Origin: Bathynomus jamesi | Taxonomy: Eukaryota > Arthropoda > Malacostraca > Isopoda > Cirolanidae | Length of the DNA stretch: 64,000 nt | NCBI GenBank assembly: GCA_023014485.1 | Contig: JAJOZX010006148.1 | Span: forward strand, 62,001-126,000 | Direction of reading: 5' to 3' | Shown: positions 47,883-59,500 of the stretch, in pieces | How the letters are laid out: each line of letters opens with the position of its first letter | How positions within the stretch are numbered: the stretch's first letter is position 1 | Position numbers and translations under genes: made by a program | The notes under the pieces: generated by a model | Told to the model about the DNA's origin: nothing | The model's input: the letters and a program-made list of their open reading frames with translations, nothing else | Databases searched by the model: none

Positions 47883-48059
47883 GGGATGAATTTCAGAATT
47901 AAGCACGTGGAATGAATGAATGATGTAAACCTACAAGGAAAAAGAAAAATGATTTCAAGGCCTTTCGTGTATTCAGCAGTACATTCCCTGACGAGGTATA
48001 CTGCTGAATACACAAAAGGCCTTCGAATCATTTTTCTTTTTCCTTGTGGATTTACATCA
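47883..48059. repeat. Hairpin repeat between TA tracts with the fullest hammerhead-like core (copy 3)
   Basis: Leader GGGATGAATTTCAGAATTAA and GCACGTGGAAT, then a palindrome (about 47921-48059) with arms of about 60 bp. Its centre carries CTGACGAG at 47988-47995. See the ncRNA entry at 47983. A leader-only fourth copy is at about 48336-48376. Confidence 0.75.
47983..48028 (+). ncRNA. Degenerate type I hammerhead ribozyme motif
   Basis: Read 5' to 3': AUUCC (helix I strand), CUGACGAG (core and 10.1), GUAU-ACUGCUGA-AUAC (helix II), an extra A, C, then AAAA where the core needs GAAA, GGCC (very short helix III), UU and the predicted cleavage point after 48023, then CGAAU. The sister copy at 4098 reads CGAAAGGCCUUGGAAU there, which restores GAAA and pairs GGAAU perfectly with AUUCC. 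Penelope-like retroelements are known to carry minimal hammerheads with very short helix III. This copy should be inactive because of the G12 change. Confidence 0.55.
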
Positions 48060-48067
48060 TATATATA

Positions 48068-48123
<56 letters not shown>

Positions 48124-48387
48124 ATTCAGTGCGGTTAAAGGTTACATATCATTCACACGGAATATTATTTGAAGATATACTAAGGCGATTGCGACACATA
48201 ATCGCCTTGAAGTATAATAATTTACTTCTAACTCATTATAGCACCAAAAGGAGTAACACTTCGATTTACTAAAGAGACACTTAGCCGTTGTCATAATAGC
48301 TCGTTGTCACTTATATATATATATATATATATATAGAATGAATTTCATAAAACACGTGAAATGAATGAATGATGCATCTTATATGTA
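48060..48387. other. TA/TG microsatellites and spacer
   Basis: (TA)n and (TG)n to about 48122, then AT-rich sequence. The leader of the hairpin family recurs at about 48336-48376. No gene. Confidence 0.5.
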
Positions 48388-48450
48388 CAGGGTGCAGCAT
48401 AAGTCGTTTTACCAAAAATAATGAAATCACCTTCTGAAGAATAAATATGC

Positions 48451-48638
48451 ACTCGGACCTCGCTAATTCAACACTCGGTATTTTGGATGTCGCGATAATC
48501 CGGCTATTTTTCCGCGTGTCGAAATATCAGGCAAATTTCGGAAGATATGGTGAAATTTGCCTATTCCGACACAGAGAAAAATAGCCGAATTATCGCGATA
48601 TCCGAAATACCTAGTGTCGAATTAGCGAGGTCCGATTG
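48451..48638. mobile_element. Palindromic Tigger/pogo-like MITE
   Basis: CACTCGGACCTCGCTAATTC and, inverted, CAATCGGACCTCGCTAATTC form the ends, and most of the 188 bp is mirrored (CGATAATCCGGCTATTTTTC against its inverse). The form resembles CAGT-GGACCTCG type Tigger MITEs. Noncoding. Confidence 0.7.
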
Positions 48639-48658
48639 TACCGAGAGAAATTATTTTT

Positions 48659-49021
48659 ATGTTTGGCTGCACTGATTCGGCAACACTGAATTTATGGCAA
48701 CAAGATGGCGCTCCACCACATTTCGGAAGAAATGTTCGTGCATTCTTCAACGATAAATTTTCAGGATCGACATGTCGTGGGATAGTCGAATGGCCTCCTC
48801 GGTCACCGGACATAACCCTATGTGATTGTTCAGTGTGGGGTATAATCAAAGATAGTCTACGGCCAGAAACCGACTTCGCTCATATGAAGACATTGATACG
48901 CCAAGAGTTCGAGACGTTGAATAATGACAAAGAATTGTGCTGCGCTATTTGTTGTTCAGTGGTTCATAGATGCAATGTATGAAATGAACATGATGGAGGA
49001 CACTTTGAACAATTTCTGTAA
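48659..49021 (+). pseudogene. Mariner-like transposase, C-terminal half, DD39D
   Basis: The frame includes LWQQDGAPPHFGRNVRAFF (second aspartate), VEWPPRSPDITLCD (third aspartate, though LTPLD has become ITLCD) and VWGIIKDSLRPETDFAHMK. It stops in-frame at 48980-48982, but the same frame resumes with HDGGHFEQFL and a natural end at 49019-49021. I count 39 residues between the two aspartates, against 41 in the other families of this window. The DNA-binding half and first aspartate are missing. Confidence 0.8.
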
Positions 49022-49087
49022 CAATAAATATTATTCTTCACAAGGCGATTTCATTATTCTTGGTAAAGTGACTTATGCCCCACCCTG

Positions 49088-49088
49088 T

Positions 49089-49127
<39 letters not shown>

Positions 49128-49162
49128 ATACATATATATATAGATATTATATATAATATATA

Positions 49163-49193
<31 letters not shown>
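49088..49193. repeat. (CA)n(TA)n compound microsatellite
   Basis: (AC)n at about 49088-49115 followed by interrupted TA to 49193, abutting the mariner right end. Confidence 0.93.
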
Positions 49194-49197
<4 letters not shown>

Positions 49198-49389
49198 GTA
49201 CAACGTCAAAAATACATCCTGCATGTGGGAAAAAGCTATACGGATGAATCGTGAGAAATGAAAATGCTAATTTGGGACATTTTTTGCGTGCTATTATTTC
49301 CTTCTTTTATATTGCAGAAGTGTCAGACTACAACTTCCCTCATTAATAAAATGATACCCCAACAAAAACTAGAAGGGATTGCAACGATA

Positions 49390-49438
<49 letters not shown>

Positions 49439-50001
49439 TATTATAAAGCAGGCAATAAATTCTCCATATCCAAACATACCTTAACGAGACCCGAGATTAC
49501 AATATTTCTTCCTGGGAATGGTCAGAAAGGATTCCCAAGAGTGTCTTCCGCTCATACTCGAGCTATCTATAAGAATCAGTGCAAAGACTGTGCCCTAAAT
49601 TACGGCCTTGAAGTGTATGCGTGAAAGGGTGAATCTGAAGCTCAATTCCCATCATGCAGCCATAATGTTATACAGAAAAGAGATGCAATGAGCATACTCA
49701 GCTTTTATTGAAGCCATATATATATATATATATATTATATTATATTACAGAATGTGTATTCACGATTATAATATGTATAATAATGGGTGCAACTCCATTA
49801 TATGCAGTTTTGTTGAGAATTCCTTTTCTGTTTCTTGATGCGAGGCGCTTCCTCAGATTGCTGCGCGCATCATCGATAAAGGAAATCTTTTCTTCCATTT
49901 TATGCTAATGCGATATTATTTATTAGAACTTACGCGCAACGAAACATTCTTTTTGCAATATCTTTTGCACTTTTATAGTAGATAGTAGATAGATATATAT
50001 T

Positions 50002-50085
<84 letters not shown>

Positions 50086-50302
50086 TATACATTAAACTAA
50101 ATAGTAAAGAAATACAGTTCATACTGCCACTGTATATAAGTACTTTTGCAAAAGTAGATTAACTGAATGTTATAATAATATGCACTTGAGATGAAAGATC
50201 ATATTATAGCTTTCGCATTCACGCATCAGTAACATTGAGCAAATAAAGCTCTGCGTTCACAGTCAAGCAAGTGTTTACGTGCAATTTGAATATATATATA
50301 TA
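49194..50302. other. Spacer with very long (TA)n tracts
   Basis: (TA)n at about 49394-49434 and about 49998-50080. The rest is AT-rich with no gene. Frames at 49258-49908 are partly TA-derived. Confidence 0.6.
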
Positions 50303-50817
50303 CAGGGTGGCCAAAAAGGTACTTAACAACATTAACTTACATTTTTTCCGAAACGAATGAATAGAATTCGATGAAAATTTGCTGACACACTATACTAGTC
50401 ACGCCATTTGTTTAACATCAGTTTGGAGAGAATGTCATTGGTTTGGACTATCGGAAGCACTATGGAAGCGGCATTGACTGGCCTGCCTATTCGCCTGATC
50501 TCAACCCGCGTAACTTCTTTTTGTGGGGATACCTCAAAGATAGAGTTTACTAGAGCAACCCAAAGACTTTAGAGGAGCTGAAATCATCGATTGAACGTCA
50601 AATCGTCCACATTCCGACGGAGGTTCTCCACAGCGTGGTATCGAATTAGGGGATGAGGTTGCGAAAAATCGTCGAAATGGAGGGACAGCACATCGAACAC
50701 ATTTCGTATAAATGGCTTGGGATGCTGATTTGAATGGCGTTTGAACTATCTTTGTACTCTCAATAGTTTTGGTGAAATAAAGGTTTAAACTTGGTAGGTA
50801 CCTTTTAGGCCACCCTG
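50303..50817 (+). mobile_element. Deleted mariner-like element
   Basis: Ends CAGGGTGGCCAAAAAGGTAC and, inverted, CAGGGTGGCCTAAAAGGTAC, flanked by TA. Only 515 bp, with just the end of its transposase gene. Confidence 0.87.
50473..50733 (+). pseudogene. Mariner-like transposase C-terminus with the third aspartate lost
   Basis: The frame reads IDWPAYSPDLNPRNFFLWGY and LKDRVY, a TAG, then SNPKTLEELKSSIERQIVH, a second TAG, and GMRLRKIVEMEGQHIEHIS to a stop at 50731-50733. NPRN stands where other copies have PLD or PCD, so the third catalytic aspartate is replaced by asparagine. Two in-frame stops and loss of everything upstream confirm it is dead. Confidence 0.75.
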
Positions 50818-51097
50818 TATATATATCAATGGCAGATCTAGGAGAGCGGGCAATTAGGGGCACCGCTTTCCCCAACTGTCACTGCGCTTTTTCATTAGGG
50901 TATATGACACCCTCTTCCGCAATCGGCATACGTACAGTTTCTTAAATTGTAAATTAAAATTTAAATTCCGCGAGTGAACATCATCAAGTGAGAAGAAAAT
51001 ATCAAATCAGAAATATACTTTCTAATATAAATTATGTACAAAACATTAAGAAAAACACGAAAAACAAAAATCTTTGCCTGCAATTTTTAAGCGGATA

Positions 51098-51163
<66 letters not shown>

Positions 51164-51190
51164 TTTAACTGCAAACACGCAGTATAATTA
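50818..51190. other. Spacer with (TA)n
   Basis: AT-rich, no gene, with (TA)n at about 51098-51160. Confidence 0.6.
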
Positions 51191-51193
51191 ACG

Positions 51194-51272
51194 TAAAGAA
51201 CGACGCTTGTATAGGAGAATATTCCGTGCAAGATGAGGAGAGAGAACGAAACAAATGAAAAAATGAGGTGTA
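51194..51272 (-). repeat. SINE body fragment (family of 14761-15020)
   Basis: AAGAACGACGCTTGTATAGG and GATGAGGAGAGAGAACGA match the left arm of the inverted dimer at 14761. No tRNA head is left. It is followed by TA. Confidence 0.6.
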
Positions 51273-51783
51273 TATATATATATATAAATTATAACAACTA
51301 TGGCAGATATATAGATGGTATTTGTGCCATCAATATAAACAGTTTTGATTTAACCCCTTCACTACGATGACGTACTCCGTACGTCATAAAAATCATAAAT
51401 ACGTAAATACGGCGCGGCGGCTTTGTACCTGCAAACTACAAATGAAAATTTTATTGTGGCAAAAATGTATTATAAAACGAACAATTATAATTTCACTGTT
51501 ATAACAATTTTCGCTTTTAAAAACAGTTTAATATAATAACAAAGGATTTACAGTGTCATGTTTTCTATTCACAAATTATTAAGATATTCATGGATATGTA
51601 ATAGATTTTTGAAGGCGTAAAACAAAGCATTAAAAGATATATTGAATCTTTTCTTCAACAGTGTATTCCATAAAGAAAAACTTATCAAAAAATAAGAAAA
51701 ATTAACGTGAGAATCTCCAGAAATATTAAATAAATTAAAATATATTCAGGGTAGTAAGTTCCTAAATGATTTGATGACGTGAA

Positions 51784-51814
<31 letters not shown>

Positions 51815-52565
51815 TACATGTACTTACTGTATGTACGTAAATGTTTACATATTTGTAGATGTATGTTCGTGTATATATGGATATGCGTGAGTATATATAT
51901 ATATATATATATCTTATTTTATATATTATGTTGGGGGATGATGTGTGTTTGTCTGTCTGTTCTACGTTCGTCTATACACGCTTAAAGCGCTGCAGTAATA
52001 TGCACCAAATTTAGTAAACACATTAAGAAGGAATGTGGGAAAGTTTTTGTAACATACCCGCTCCTCCCAGTGCTTCCTTAGGGGGGAATGGGATGGGTAG
52101 GCCCCTAAACAGCTAGGGTAACCTGCACCAAATTTAGTATACACATGAAGGGAGAATCAGGGAAGGTTTTAGTGACACCTGCCCCTCCCAGTTCACCCGT
52201 GGTAGGGGTGGTAGGGGTGATTGGGAAGGGGCCCCCTAAACGGCTAGGGTAAGGTGAAGATTTTAGTAACACACCCGCCCCTTCCAGTCTTCCCCTAGTT
52301 GTGTTTCAGGGGGTTTTGCTGCGCAAGGAGCAGAGGGTGGTTTAGAGAGTCGACAAAAGTAAATAGATACTTTCGGTTTTTTCATAGTTTTTGATTTGGT
52401 AATAAATAGTCAACAAATAATAACATATTTATTGAATGAATATATTTAGAATCGTGTTGCTTTCCCTTTCCATGATGTAAAACTGACGCATGTTCTAACA
52501 TTCCATTGGTAAGCTTTGCCATTTGTTCATGAAGACAATCATCGTGGTGTCTTTTTTTTTCATGC
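51273..52565. other. Spacer with a possible single piggyBac-like end
   Basis: TTAACCCCTTCACTACGATG at about 51352 followed by the palindromic GACGTACTCCGTACGTC could be one end of a piggyBac-type element; no partner found. (GT)n at about 51783-51808. An approximate tandem of CACCAAATTTAGTAnACAC-type units lies at about 52010-52260. No gene. Confidence 0.35.
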
Positions 52566-52589
52566 AGGAAGGAACGGAAGAGAAGAAAA

Positions 52590-53466
52590 GAGCCGAAATC
52601 AATGTCCAAAGTTTTCGAGATGCCTGGACACTTTGCGTTTGAAAGATTGGAGGTCATTGGCAGGGGAAAGATGGATTGAGGAAGATTGTTCCAGAGTTGA
52701 CCGGTTGAGTAGATGAAAGACTGAGAATATCGATTAACGCTCGCGTTAGAGCTGGAGAGAAAAGGAATGAGAATGGGTCGAAAGTCTAGTACTGCAAGCT
52801 CTCCTGAAAGGAGACACGCAGTTGCAGTTAGAGAGTTCAGAAGAGTAAAGTGTAGTGTTTGTTATAATAGCGATAGTAAAGAGAGAGTGAGGCAACATTA
52901 TGCGAAGAGATAGTAAACAATCAGTAAGAGACGGGGAATTGATGAAACGAAAAGCCTTTGATTCCATCCGGTTAGGTATTGCTGTGTTGGCTGAGCTACC
53001 CAACACGATAGAAGTGTATTCCATACAGGGTTGGACAAGACCCCTGTACAGAGATAGTAAATGAGTGGGGATGAAGAAACTGCGGAGCCGGTACAGCACA
53101 CCTAACCTCTTAGAAACTGTTTTAGAAAAAGAGTACGAGTATATGTAATCTTTCCAGAAAAGATCACGAGAAAATGAAACGCCAAAAATGTTAAGAGAAG
53201 AGGAAGGATTGAGTTGTTCATTGTTGAAGTGGAGTGGAAGATTGTGACGAGTAGACAGATGAAGGAACTGAGTTTTGAAGCATTGAAAACCTTAAGGTTT
53301 TCTCTACCTCAATCAGAAACGGTAGAAAGACCAGAGGTTAGGTGCGCCATAGCCGTCTCACGAGAACTGTTGAGAGGGACGCTTTGTGAAGCGGGTAGAG
53401 AAATGAAGAGTGGAATCATCGGCATAGGAGTGGATAAGAAGGAAAGACGGTTTAATTTACTTTTGT

Positions 53467-53470
<4 letters not shown>
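52590..53470 (-). pseudogene. Jockey-like LINE fragment (family D, copy 2)
   Basis: On the minus strand from the (CT)n tract, reading across frameshifts: PLNSSRETAMAHLTSGLSTV, frame-shifted LKVFNAS, then MLYRLRSFFIPTHLLSLYRG, LVQPCMEYTSIVLGSSANT and MESKAFRFINSPSLTDCLL, then TRLSTHSHSFSLQL. The ending mirrors copy 1 at 15130-15590. Only the last RT blocks and the C-terminal region remain. Its 5' limit is the (CT)n tract at 53470, from whose other side another LINE runs in the opposite direction. Confidence 0.75.
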
Positions 53471-54425
<955 letters not shown>

Positions 54426-54710
54426 ATAACTCTGCAGGAGTTCGCTCGCACGGTGTCTCTGTGAGCATGCTAAATATAGAGCTATTTATATATTCTCCAC
54501 TTTCCTGTAAAATTTCCTTGGCTACTTTTCCAGGGTCAAGGTATTTTCTTCAACCTTTTTCCGTACCTGCCTCTGGCAGGGAGGGAGCGGAGGGTGGGGA
54601 GAGAGCCTTCTACTTTTCTATCCAGTTTTCTACTACTGCTAGGATAGGTGAAAGAAAAATAAACTTGTTTAATAACAGGAACCTCCCAGAGTGGACCGGA
54701 TGGTCTTTGA

Positions 54711-54713
<3 letters not shown>

Positions 54714-54783
<70 letters not shown>

Positions 54784-54815
54784 CTTATATATATATATAT
54801 TTATATATATATACA
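54714..54815. repeat. (CT)n then (TA)n microsatellite
   Basis: About 33 CT units to 54779, then TA. It follows the LINE A3 3' UTR, as (TC)n follows LINE A1 at 1807. Confidence 0.95.
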
Positions 54816-55063
54816 CGAGTATATGCATGAACAGCTTATACATAAACTTGTTATATGGTGCCATTGCATCTGGAATATGATACAATGTGAACTCCAATCT
54901 CTAAAAAGAATGGTCACCGAGTGGTCAGAAGGTAAGGAATATGAGTTAAAAAAAAAGGACTTCAGTTTAAAGTTGAAATTGTGGGGTAAATTAATTAGGC
55001 GGGATGCTGTACAGGGGTTGACCAGGTCGATCTTGAACCGTCACCCGAAGTCATCAAGTAAAA
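54816..55063. other. Spacer with a family C LINE 3'-end remnant
   Basis: Around 54990-55062, GGGATGCTGTACAGGGGTTG and CGATCTTGAACCGTCACCCG match the 3' UTR of the family C fragment at 23960-24030. No coding part remains. Confidence 0.5.
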
Positions 55064-55064
55064 T

Positions 55065-55113
<49 letters not shown>

Positions 55114-55115
<2 letters not shown>

Positions 55116-56835
55116 GGGTGTTTCATAACATATGGGACGTACTTTCAGGATGGATTCAGGACCTGAAACAATGAAAAAAGTTCATATAAATATATGCCCG
55201 AAATCGCTTTGTTCCGAGTTACAGACCGTTTTGTGCTCCAGCAATTCTTTCCCACAAATTGTTACAAACACTGCTTGCCGACAATGTTTGTGAGTGTGTA
55301 CGAGACTTATTTCATGTATGGCCTTGCCGATTGTAATGTTCGTACACTCTATGACATGTTTCAATATCGATGAGTGTAGAGCCATCAGTCAGTCAGAGGT
55401 GCATGCATCGTGGTGTTTCACTGTTCGCATTCGTAACTTCTTACCGTGAATAAGTGCAGTCCAGTGAAAAAAAATCTTAAAAATTTTTGTCTATTCAGTG
55501 ATAGTGTGCATTGAAGTGAGAATGGAGGCTTATTCAAACAGAGAAATGGCAGACATGCATCTCATGTGTAGACTTGCGAGTGTAATGCGGCCGCAGCAAG
55601 ACGTCTGTATGCGGAAAGGTTCCGAATCGCCGTCTGCCAGATAAGAAGACCTTTCAGAGAACAGACGAGCGTCTGGTGATACAGAATCATTCAACAAGCG
55701 AGTTTCAGATAGTGGTAGACCAATCAGCGCCAGAACTGTTGAGTTGGAGGAGTGGGTCTTGAATCGCGTGGAGGAACATCCTGGTATCAGCATCCGAAGG
55801 ATAGCAGCAGCAGAGAATGTAAGATACATAAATGTGTGAAGAATTTTACGGGAACAACAGCCTTACCCATATCACATCAGAGAGTACAAGGCCTTACTGA
55901 AGCTGATTTCCCACCACGAGAGGCTTTTTGTACTTTGTTCCTCAACAGTGGTTCACGATCCTCTTTTTCTATCCTCCGTGTTGTTTTCTGAGGAGGCTGC
56001 CTTCACAATAAATGGCTGATCAATTTTCACAACACTCATCACTGGGTCGAAGAGAATCCGCATGCCATCATCCAGTCAAGGCACCAATAACAATTTAGCA
56101 TCAATGTATGGGCAGGACTTATTGTCGACAACTTAATCGGTCCTTTTTTTTGCCTGGAAGATTAACAAGAGAATCCTTTTCCAATTTTTTAAGGAATGAT
56201 TTGAGCGATTTACTAGATGAAGTTCCTCTTGGTGTCCGACGTCGTAAGTGGTTTATGCATGACGGCACTCCGCCATTTTAGTCGAGTAGCCAGAGACTAT
56301 TTGGATGACCATTTCCACGATAAATGGATAGGCCATGGAAGACCCATTGCGTGGCCTGCTCGCCCCCCGGACCTGAATCCACTCGATTTTTACCTGTGGG
56401 GTCATCTGAAATCCATCGTTTACGTGACACCCATTGACAACGTTGAAATGCTTCGCCAACGTGTAGAACAAGGATGCCAGAAAATCCGAGAAATACCTGG
56501 AATGTTTGAACACGTCAGGCAGTCTATGAAGAGGCATGTTCAGGCGTGTATTCAAGCGCAAGGCGGTCATTTTGAGCACTTCCTTTAAAGTAAGGTGGAT
56601 ACTTGCTGGAACAAAGCGATTTCGGGCATATGTTTATATAAACTTTTTTCATTGTTTTCAGGTCCTGAATCCATCCTGAAAGTGCGTCCCACATGTTATG
56701 AAACACTCCTGTCACTGTCCTCTTTAGCTGTAACTCGGAAACAAAGCGATTTGGGCATATGTTTATATAAACTTTTTTCATTGTTTTCAGGTCCTGAATC
56801 CATCCTGAAAGTGCGTCCCACATGTTATGAAACAC
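55114..56835 (+). mobile_element. Full-length but decayed mariner-like element with a duplicated right end
   Basis: Left end AGGGTGTTTCATAACATATG; the right end is its inverse with changes. The right 120 bp, including the TIR, occurs twice in tandem with a 130-bp period (ACAAAGCGAT at 56611 and 56741). With both halves of the gene present, it is the only mariner of this family here that is not internally deleted. Confidence 0.8.
55522..56588 (+). pseudogene. Mariner-like transposase, full length, many lesions
   Basis: The start MEAYSNREMADMHLMC matches the MERFTTVEMADMHMVYG start at 43682, so it is the same family. Frames alternate through the helix-turn-helix part; NRVEEHPGISIRRIAAAENV-type coding near 55770 is legible. 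Near 56040 the frame reads HHWVEENPHAI, then INVWAGLIVDNLIGPFF. The last 123 codons (56217-56588) include VARDYLDDHFHDKWIGHGRP, AWPARPPDLNPLDFYLWGHL (third aspartate) and a C-terminus IQAQGGHFEHFL. With one indel undone near 56275 the spacing is again 41. At least six frameshifts or stops make it dead. Confidence 0.82.
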
Positions 56836-56860
56836 TTCTGTCACTGTCCTCTTTAGCTGA
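56611..56860. repeat. Tandem duplication of a mariner right end, period 130 bp
   Basis: Two near-identical units contain TTTGGGCATATGTTTATATA, CAGGTCCTGAATCCATCCTG and GTCCCACATGTTATGAAACA. The minus-strand frame over 56524-56844 repeats itself for this reason. Confidence 0.9.
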
Positions 56861-56889
56861 TCTTTTCCCGTGTCTTATCTACCCAGTGA

Positions 56890-57926
56890 ACAGTCCAGCA
56901 ACCTCTCAAAAATACATTTCTCCCTCTCCCTCTATTCTTCACTACACATACATTCATTTTACACACTACACAATCTTTTCAAGGTTAAAAAAAAATGGTA
57001 TCGTGGGTCTCGGAGACATTGATTTCGGTTCTCTGCTTCTTATATCGGGAGGCATTTTTGCGGGCCCCTTCCTTGGTCCCTCCTTCCTTGGCCCCCTCCT
57101 TCCTGCAAAAAAAATTGAAACTGTCCAGTTGATTCTTGAAATTATTCATGTTGGTGTGCTGGAGGGTCCTCAGTTCTTTCGGCAGCATGTTAAAGAGTTT
57201 TGGGCCACGTATTCTTAGGGTATTTTCCATCTTCGTTTCGTGGCTCCTTGTCCCACCCCAGCTGGGACAATACAAAATCTGCCTCTTCTCTCATTCCAAC
57301 GTGTTTCAATTTTATTTCTAAAGTTTGGGGAACATTCCCCGAGTATTTTCCATATGTTTATTATTGTGTATCCTCACGCCTTCTTTCCAGGGATTAGAGT
57401 TTCAGGGCTTATAGTCTAGACCAGCAGTCTTCAATCTTTCGTTTCCTATATCTTAGAGGTAAAAGTCCTTTCTATAGCTTCTATGTTTGCAATGTCTCGT
57501 TTTCTCTATGGCCTTGTGACTACCGAGCAATACTCAATTATGAGTAAGACTAGACTCTTCCATAATTTTAGCATGATGATTTCTGTTCTGTCTCGGAAAC
57601 TCCTCCATGGAGATAATTCCCGCTGTTTTTCTAGCTGCTGTAATTTTAATGTTGTAGTGTTCTCTAAACATCCTATGACAATATTACTCCAAGGTCCCTG
57701 ACTTGTGGGTTTGGTGTTATCTGTTTGGTGTTATCTGTTATTTGTTTGTCCATTTCATATTTCCTTACATATCTTTGTGTCATCTGAGAAACACGATACG
57801 ACACTGTCATTAATATTGCATGAATGTCTGCAATCATTATGATAAACAGCAAGGGAGCTAATACTGTACTTTGTGGGACAGAGCTGACGACTTCTGATAT
57901 TTCAGACTTAACTCCATTTACCACCA

Positions 57927-57935
<9 letters not shown>
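56890..57935 (-). pseudogene. LINE fragment (family C), RT and C-terminus, decayed
   Basis: The minus strand from about 57935 reads MRVVVNGVKSEISEVVSSVP, then QSTVLAPLLFIIMIADIHA (an RT block) and NPQVRDLGVILS, corresponding to plus-strand 29690-30060. After several frame breaks, 57275-56985 reads TKMENTLRIRGPKLFNMLPK and LRTLQHTNMNNFKNQLDSF, the C-terminal region. The catalytic FADD block is lost between them or frame-shifted (SQMTQRY in its place). Inactive. Confidence 0.75.
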
Positions 57936-57958
<23 letters not shown>

Positions 57959-58485
57959 AGAGAGAGAGAGAGAGAGAGAAAGGGTTTTCTATACTTACTC
58001 GAAAATACTTATGGGTATTTTTCTTGCTTAAATTAAAAATCACCACCCTCTGTGGTACATCATTATTTCACATATACCCAGGAAAACCACCCATTGCGAA
58101 CAGACGCTTTCTTTCATGGGGTACAAACAGATGTGTAAATTTCATACTTTTTAATTTGGGGGATATTGTAATAACAATAACAAACTGTTATATTCAGCTA
58201 TCAATTTTAATAAATCTTTAAAAACAGTAGTAATTTATTATTCACAAAGTTTTAAAAAAAATGGTCGTATTAACCCATCATATTTGTACTTAATCTTACA
58301 ACTTTTCCTCCCTTTAAATTTACCATAAATAATCTTTATTTTTATACTATCTTAAATGATTTGTGAGATAACCCCATTCTGCCGAAAAAAGTGATTTACT
58401 CGCAAATGGCAGTTCTGTGCTGCATATGTATAGGAATTCTTTTATTGATCCATTTGTATATATTAAGTTTGTATGTTCCTTATAA
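57936..58485. repeat. (TA)n(GA)n microsatellite and AT-rich spacer
   Basis: (TA)n then (GA)n at about 57933-57978, starting at the LINE fragment's 5' edge. No gene in the rest. Confidence 0.55.
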
Positions 58486-59076
58486 AGGGTGATCCAGAGA
58501 AATGGGACCCAAAAGAAACCCCTGTAACTCTTAAAGTATAAGTCCTTTTATAAAATCATACGCATCATTCGAAAGAGGATAGTTACAAGTTTGTACAGGA
58601 TTGTATAGGTTTTGACAATACAAGACAAGATAAGATACAAAACAAAATAAAAGTGTTAGTTAAAACTAACCCTTCAAGATGACTGCATGGACTGTGCAAC
58701 AGCTGCGTTTCATAACTGAGCAATATTATGAGCATGGAAGAAGTGTAGTTTCAGCTCAAAGATCTTTCAAGACAAATTTTCAGATGTCAAAATCACCTTC
58801 TAAGAGCTGAAACTACACTTCTTCCATGCTCATAATATTGCTCAGTTATGAAACGCAGCTGTTCCACAGTCCATGCAGTCATCTTGAAGGGTTAGTTTTA
58901 ACTAACACTTTTATTTTGTTTTGTATCTTATCTTGTCTTGTATTGTCAAAACCTATACAATCCTGTACAAACTTGTAACTATCCTCTTTCGAATGATGCG
59001 TATGATTTTATAAAAGGACTTATACTTTAAGAGTTACAGGGGTTTCTTTTGGGTCCCATTTCTCTGGATCACCCTA
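58486..59076. mobile_element. Snap-back mariner-like element (5'-5' type)
   Basis: Ends GGGTGATCCAGAGAAATGGG and its inverse; the mirror symmetry continues for about 270 bp per arm to a centre near 58785. Each arm holds a 5' UTR and the first codons of a transposase (ATG at 58679 on plus, MTAWTVQQLRFITEQYYEHG). No catalytic part is present. Confidence 0.9.
58679..58795 (+). pseudogene. Mariner-like transposase N-terminal stub
   Basis: The first 35 or so codons read MTAWTVQQLRFITEQYYEHG followed by RSVVSAQRSFKTNFQ, which resembles the first helix-turn-helix of DUF4817-type mariner transposases (compare [19 protein letters not shown] at 27471). It is cut off at the palindrome centre. The inverse arm carries a second, slightly different copy on the minus strand (about 58800-58883). 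Confidence 0.75.
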
Positions 59077-59234
59077 CAAGTATAGACAAAACGATAGGTA
59101 AATAAATAAATATACCCTACCAAAAGTATCGGGCAGAGCAGACATCTGTAACAAGTTATATATGCCGGCTCAGTGCCCTCAGTACGACAAAGTACGTAAA
59201 ACGCAATACCAACCCACGCCATACATGACCATAA
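59077..59234. other. Spacer
   Basis: Short AT-rich sequence with an (AAAT)n run; no gene. Confidence 0.4.
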
Positions 59235-59500
59235 AGTAGTATATATTGCATAATTTCTCCGTTGCTCTCCACAGTTTCTGCGGGTATCTAGTGTGATTCG
59301 TGTCCGTTCTTGGTTGTAGGGTCTGTCAGTTGCATTAGGTTAGTGGACTTTAAGGTTTCTTGCGGTTCCCTCAACAGGATTGAGATCCTGGCTTTGGGCA
59401 ACCATGGAAACACAATAATATCATTATCCGAATGATAAGGAACATTGTTCTGCTGAAAAAATGCAACAGACTGCTGGCCGAAAAATGTCATTAAAAGTTT
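59235..59500 (-). pseudogene. Possible Tc1-like transposase C-terminal remnant
   Basis: The minus strand reads VAFFQQNNVPYHSDN, recalling the FQQDNAPxH block with the aspartate changed to asparagine. After a frame change comes QSQDLNPVEGTARNLKV, recalling the SPDLNPIE block with the glutamate kept. No TIRs were located. The match rests on two short motifs, so confidence is limited. Confidence 0.5.

Larger units (their letters stand above)
48388..49087 (+). mobile_element. Deleted mariner-like element, DD39D type, with a nested MITE
   Basis: Ends CAGGGTGCAGCATAAGTCGT and, inverted, CAGGGTGGGGCATAAGTCAC. The inverted similarity extends about 60 bp. The 5' two thirds of the gene is gone and a Tigger-like palindromic MITE lies at 48451-48638. 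Confidence 0.85.
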
